From NCBI RefSeq assembly GCF_014198245.1, contig NZ_JACIHE010000001.1:806001-870000 (forward strand): a stretch of 64,000 nt of DNA. Reading direction: 5' to 3'. This document shows, one piece after another, positions 61,000 to 64,000 of this stretch. The notes beneath the pieces were generated by a model, which was not told the DNA's origin, ran no database searches, and saw only the letters and a list, made by a program, of their open reading frames with translations. Position 1 is the stretch's first letter. Every line of letters starts with the position of its first letter. The stretch comes from Bradyrhizobium sp. cir1 (GTDB taxonomy: Bacteria; Pseudomonadota; Alphaproteobacteria; Rhizobiales; Xanthobacteraceae). The position numbers and the translations under genes are program-made.

Positions 61000-61143
61000 A
61001 TGCAGCTGACCATCGCCATCCTCTGCGGAATGCTTTTGGCCGGCTTCATCGTCTTCGCCTTCAGGCAGGGTACGAAGGTAACACCCGACGGTTCCGGAAA
61101 CGGGACGAACAACGACAACATGCAGTTGGGCGGCGACAGCTAA
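61000..61143 (+). CDS. 47-residue membrane microprotein
   Basis: The ATG at 61000, 14 bases after the purF stop and with CGGAGAT before it, opens a 47-codon frame. It gives one hydrophobic helix (LTIAILCGMLLAGFIVFAF) followed by a polar, Gly/Asn-rich tail (PDGSGNGTNNDNMQLGGDS). It ends in a clear stop 67 bases before the SDR. The strict membrane-length helix and positively charged flank (RQGTK) argue for a real gene. Function is unknown. Confidence 0.55.
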   Translation: MQLTIAILCGMLLAGFIVFAFRQGTKVTPDGSGNGTNNDNMQLGGDS

Positions 61144-61162
61144 GCTCGAAGGCGATAATTCC

Positions 61163-61193
61163 GTCATGGCCGGGCTTGTCCCGGCCGTCCACG
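61163..61193. repeat. Bradyrhizobium-type GTCATGGCCGGGCTTGTCCC palindrome
   Basis: GGCCGGG (61168-61174) pairs with CCCGGCC (61180-61186). A further GTCATGG (61163-61169) is the reverse complement of CCATGAC (61208-61214), which contains the ATG of the SDR gene. The core is a common dispersed sequence in the genus, as far as I remember. Confidence 0.6.
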
Positions 61194-61209
61194 GCTGTAA
61201 AACCCCGCC

Positions 61210-61950
61210 ATGACAAAGCCCCTCGCCGACCGCATCGCTCTCGTCACCGGCGCCTCGCGCGGCATCGGTTTCGCCACCGCCAGGGCGCTGGCCAAGGCGG
61301 GCGCGCATATCGTGGCGACGGCGCGGACGCAGGGCGGGCTGGAAGAGCTCGACGACGAGATCCGCAAGGACGGCGGCAGCGCCACCCTGGTGCCGCTCAA
61401 CCTCACCGATTCCGACGGCATCGCGCGGCTCGGCGCCGGCCTGCACGAGCGCTATGGCAAGCTCGACATCCTCGTCGGCAACGCCGGCGTGCTCGGCCCC
61501 TCCTCGCCGATCGGCCATATCGAGCTGAAGACCTTCAACGACGTGATGGCCGTCAACGTCTCCGCGAACTTCCAGCTGATCCGCTGCATGGAGCCGCTGC
61601 TCAAGCAGTCCGACGCCGGCCGCGCGGTGTTCATTACGTCGGGCGCCGCCAACAAGGCGACCGCCTATGTCAGCCCCTACGCGGCATCGAAGGCCGCGCT
61701 GGAAACGCTGGCGCGCGCCTGGGCGCAGGAGACCGCGAACACGCCTCTGCGCGTCAACCTGTTCAATCCGGGGCCGGTCCGCACCCGCATGCGCGCCACG
61801 CTGATGCCGGGCGAAGACCCTGAGACGCTGGATACGCCCGAGCAGGTCGCCGAGCTCATCGTGCCGCTATGCGCACCCGACTGGACCGAAACCGGCAAAT
61901 TCTACGACTACAAGACCCGCAGCCTGATGAGCTTTCAGCCGCCAGCATGA
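61210..61950 (+). CDS. Short-chain dehydrogenase/reductase
   Basis: 246 residues, classical SDR. Cofactor motif TGASRGIGFATARALA (about 13-28), NAG motif in LVGNAGVLGPSS (about 90-100), and the catalytic Tyr and Lys in YVSPYAASKAALE. No family-specific substrate residues can be read, so it is an oxidoreductase of unknown substrate. It is single, with purF far upstream. Confidence 0.92.
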   Translation: MTKPLADRIALVTGASRGIGFATARALAKAGAHIVATARTQGGLEELDDEIRKDGGSATLVPLNLTDSDGIARLGAGLHERYGKLDILVGNAGVLGPSSPIGHIELKTFNDVMAVNVSANFQLIRCMEPLLKQSDAGRAVFITSGAANKATAYVSPYAASKAALETLARAWAQETANTPLRVNLFNPGPVRTRMRATLMPGEDPETLDTPEQVAELIVPLCAPDWTETGKFYDYKTRSLMSFQPPA

Positions 61951-62222
61951 AGGCGAGCAGTTTGTCGAACCATCGCGGGTAACGCCGATACCGCCGAGGT
62001 CGATACCGGAAAACGCATCCAGAAATTCAAGCTGCCATCGGACGCGCTGAAATAGCGTCTCAACGCATTTTGCCCAAAAGTTAACTGACGGATGACGCTA
62101 CGACGCAGCGCCATCCGGCTTTAGGCGCATTGCCGCCGGCCGTGGGACACGGTAGAGCCATCGACAGGAACAAGGCTCCGTAAGAGAGCCGTCCGAATAT
62201 TTGACAATGGAGGAGACCTTTT

Positions 62223-63446
62223 ATGACAACGTTCGCGCGCCGCACTGCGGCTCTTCTGGCTTGTGCCACTTTCGGTTTTGCAACATCCGCCTACGCGCAG
62301 GACAAGACGATCAAGATCGGCGTGCTTAACGACATGTCGAGCCTCTATGCCGACATCGGCGGGCCGAACTCGGTCGCAGCGGTGAAAATGGCGGTCGAGG
62401 ATTCCGGCCTGAAGGCCAAGGGCTGGACCATCGAGGTCCTCTCCGGCGACCACCAGAACAAGCCCGACATCGGCGTCAACATCGCCCGGCAATGGATCGA
62501 CGCCGACAAGGTCGATGCCATCGCCGACACGCCGAGCTCTGGCGTCGCGCTCGCGGTGAGCAACCTCGTCAAGGAAAAGAACTCGGTGCTGCTCAATTCG
62601 GGTGCGGCGACCGCCGACCTGACCGGCAAGGCCTGCACGCCCAACACCGTCTCCTTCACCTACGACACCTACATGCTCGCCAACGGCACCGGCAAGGCGC
62701 TGACCAAGGCGGGCGGTGACAGCTGGTTCTTCCTGACCGCGGACTACGCGTTCGGCCATGCGCTGGAGCGCGACACCAGCAACGTCGTCACCGCCACCGG
62801 CGGCAAGGTGCTCGGCGGTGTCAAGCATCCGCTGAACACGTCCGATTTCTCGTCCTTCCTGCTGCAGGCGCAGTCCTCCAAGGCCAAGGTGATCGGCCTT
62901 GCCAACGCCGGCGGCGACACCACCAATGCAATCAAGCAGGCCGCTGAATTCGGTATCGTCTCGGGCGGCCAGAAGCTCGCCGCGCTCCTGCTCTTCATCA
63001 ATGACGTGCACTCGCTCGGCCTGAAGACCGCGCAGGGCCTGACCTTCACCGAGTCCTTCTACTGGGATCTCAACGACCAGACCCGCGAATGGTCGAAGCG
63101 CTTCCAGAAGGTCTCGCCCAAGGGCGCGATGCCCTCGATGACGGTTGCGGGCCTCTATGCCGAGATCCTGCATTACCTGAAGGCGATGGACGCGATCGGC
63201 AGCAATCCGCATGACGGCGCCAAGGTCGTCGCCAAGATGAAGGAACTTCCGACCGACGATCCGCTGTTCGGCAAGGGCCCGCTGCGCGCCGACGGCCGCC
63301 GCCTCATCCCGGCCTATCTGTTCGAGGTCAAGAAGCCGGAAGAGTCGAAGGGACCGTGGGACTACTACAAGCTGGTCGCCACCATCGCCCCGGAAGACGC
63401 CGCCAAGCCGCTCGAGGCGAGCGAGTGTCCGCTGGTGAAGAAGTAA
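62223..63446 (+). CDS. Branched-chain amino acid-type ABC substrate-binding protein (LivJ-like)
   Basis: 407 residues. Signal peptide (about 1-24, ending SAYAQ), then the type I periplasmic binding fold starting KTIKIGVLNDMSSLYADIGG, with VAAVKMAVEDSGL and a later FGHALERDTSNVVTATGGK segment. Members bind amino acids, aromatic acids or amides. There are no liv permease or ATPase genes in the window. AGGAGA lies upstream of the ATG. It ends before an inverted repeat that may end transcription. Confidence 0.9.
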   Translation: MTTFARRTAALLACATFGFATSAYAQDKTIKIGVLNDMSSLYADIGGPNSVAAVKMAVEDSGLKAKGWTIEVLSGDHQNKPDIGVNIARQWIDADKVDAIADTPSSGVALAVSNLVKEKNSVLLNSGAATADLTGKACTPNTVSFTYDTYMLANGTGKALTKAGGDSWFFLTADYAFGHALERDTSNVVTATGGKVLGGVKHPLNTSDFSSFLLQAQSSKAKVIGLANAGGDTTNAIKQAAEFGIVSGGQKLAALLLFINDVHSLGLKTAQGLTFTESFYWDLNDQTREWSKRFQKVSPKGAMPSMTVAGLYAEILHYLKAMDAIGSNPHDGAKVVAKMKELPTDDPLFGKGPLRADGRRLIPAYLFEVKKPEESKGPWDYYKLVATIAPEDAAKPLEASECPLVKK

Positions 63447-63458
63447 ATCAAGCAGAAA

Positions 63459-63489
63459 GCGGGCACGGCACCGCGTGCGTCGTGCCCGC
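63459..63489 (+). terminator. Hairpin after the LivJ-like gene
   Basis: GCGGGCACG (63459-63467) pairs perfectly with CGTGCCCGC (63481-63489) around a 13-base loop, 12 bases after the stop codon. There is no T-run, so it is a possible, not certain, terminator. Confidence 0.55.
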
Positions 63490-63537
63490 ACTCACTTACA
63501 GGGGTGGAAATACACCGGAGCATTATCCCCGCAGTCG

Positions 63538-64000
63538 CTACCAAGTATAGCGCGCCAGGCCCTTTCCGGCGAAGCTTGAGGTAACGCTTGAGAACTCACC
63601 CTCGAACGTTGCCGCGAGCGAGAGCCCGTTCAGCCATCTCATTTCGGCTGTCGCGGAAGTAAGCGCAGCATCCCGCGCTGGCGATGCCCCACCCACAACA
63701 AAGGATGCGCCTGGCAGCGTCTGGAAGGTCGCGGCAATGCTGCGATCGGTGTTGTAGTCGTGTGCCCAGCCGAAGCGGCTGCGTAGGGTCAGGATCGAAC
63801 TCGACCATGCAAACGACCTGTCGGTACGAAAGCCGAGTTCCGAGCGCGGCGACGTTACGTTCTTGGCGGCATAGGCCAGCGCAAAGGTGTTGGCGCCGCC
63901 AACGGCTTGTTCGGCGTAATTCGGCAGTTCGAAGCTTGTAAATTGCGCGGCGGCATAGGGTGTGACTCCCACACCGAGCCATGGGCTGATGAAGCGATAG
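63538..64000 (-). CDS. Autotransporter beta-barrel C-terminus, cut by the window end
   Basis: The frame is open through base 64000 and gives the last 150 or so residues of an autotransporter barrel. It starts in the strand YRFISPWLGVGVTPYAAAQF, includes FQTLPGASFVVGGASPARDA and ends in the aromatic GKGLARYTW. The same segment of the 25720-29076 autotransporter reads FQTLPGASFIVNGATPAKDT and ends RYRW, so the two are paralogues. The passenger lies beyond the window. Confidence 0.88.
   Translation of the reverse strand, partial: YRFISPWLGVGVTPYAAAQFTSFELPNYAEQAVGGANTFALAYAAKNVTSPRSELGFRTDRSFAWSSSILTLRSRFGWAHDYNTDRSIAATFQTLPGASFVVGGASPARDAALTSATAEMRWLNGLSLAATFEGEFSSVTSSFAGKGLARYTW

Noticed and set aside
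1..64000. tRNA genes, rRNA genes, CRISPR arrays and attachment sites
   Set aside because: No T-loop-like GGTTCGA-TCC with cloverleaf context, no rRNA motifs, no regularly spaced repeats and no integrase were seen.

Overview
The window is high-GC chromosomal DNA of an alphaproteobacterium, most likely Bradyrhizobium or a close relative. The evidence is gene order (fabD-fabG-acpP-fabF-mltG-yicC-gmk; lptF-lptG-lptD-SurA-like-pdxA-rsmA; rpsF-rpsR-DUF2232-rplI then dnaB-alr; radA-cvpA-purF), strong GC3 bias, and several intergenic palindromic repeats that I recognise from memory as typical of that genus. Nearly all of it is ordinary core chromosome. I see no rRNA, tRNA, CRISPR array, intact insertion sequence, prophage or plasmid origin.

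Layout. 1-2.1 kb: TerC-type membrane protein, nucleoside diphosphate kinase, a small Gly/Trp-rich secreted protein. 2.2-5.4 kb: a small NepR-like protein, an ABC-F ATPase and an orphan TctC-type binding protein. 5.6-10.3 kb (minus strand): DUF485 and ActP (acetate symport), then a cNMP/CBS/DUF294 nucleotidyltransferase-like regulator and a DEDDh exonuclease. 10.6-11.8 kb: a small accessory patch with two broken gene ends and an AT-richer membrane protein gene. 12-14.7 kb: lipoprotein, holC, pepA. 15-23.8 kb: a plus-strand operon for LPS export (LptF, LptG, LptD), a SurA-like chaperone, PdxA, RsmA and a zinc alcohol dehydrogenase. 23.9-25.5 kb: a run of small unknown proteins. 25.7-29.1 kb: a large autotransporter with seven tandem passenger repeats, lying between two same-direction copies of a REP-like palindrome. 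29.1-30.3 kb: non-coding, repeat-rich DNA that includes the decayed C-terminus of a REP-associated (RAYT/IS200-like) transposase. 31.4-38.2 kb: the minus-strand fatty-acid, cell-wall and gmk block. 38.4-40.2 kb: fatty-acid desaturase with its TetR repressor and a clear operator. 40.4-43 kb: ribosomal proteins. 43-46.6 kb: thioesterase, TetR, c-type cytochrome-like protein, cyclopropane fatty acid synthase. 47.4-50.2 kb: dnaB, alr. 50.2-53.8 kb: Cys-rich protein, xth, SGNH hydrolase, a frameshifted GFA-family gene, a TauE/SafE exporter. 53.8-57 kb: a periplasmic binding protein translationally coupled to a membrane GGDEF-EAL protein. 57.2-61 kb: radA, cvpA, purF. 61-64 kb: a microprotein, an SDR, a LivJ-type binding protein and the barrel of a second autotransporter cut by the window end.

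Best leads. (1) The binding protein/GGDEF-EAL pair at 53775-56983 has no ABC permease or ATPase next to it and looks like a solute-sensing c-di-GMP module of the NspS-MbaA kind. (2) REP-like palindromes and RAYT relics surround the autotransporter. (3) The TetR-desaturase pair has a strong dyad operator. (4) There is a recombination scar at about 10.73 kb. (5) A one-base deletion breaks the GFA gene. I do not see a clearly unprecedented multi-gene system.
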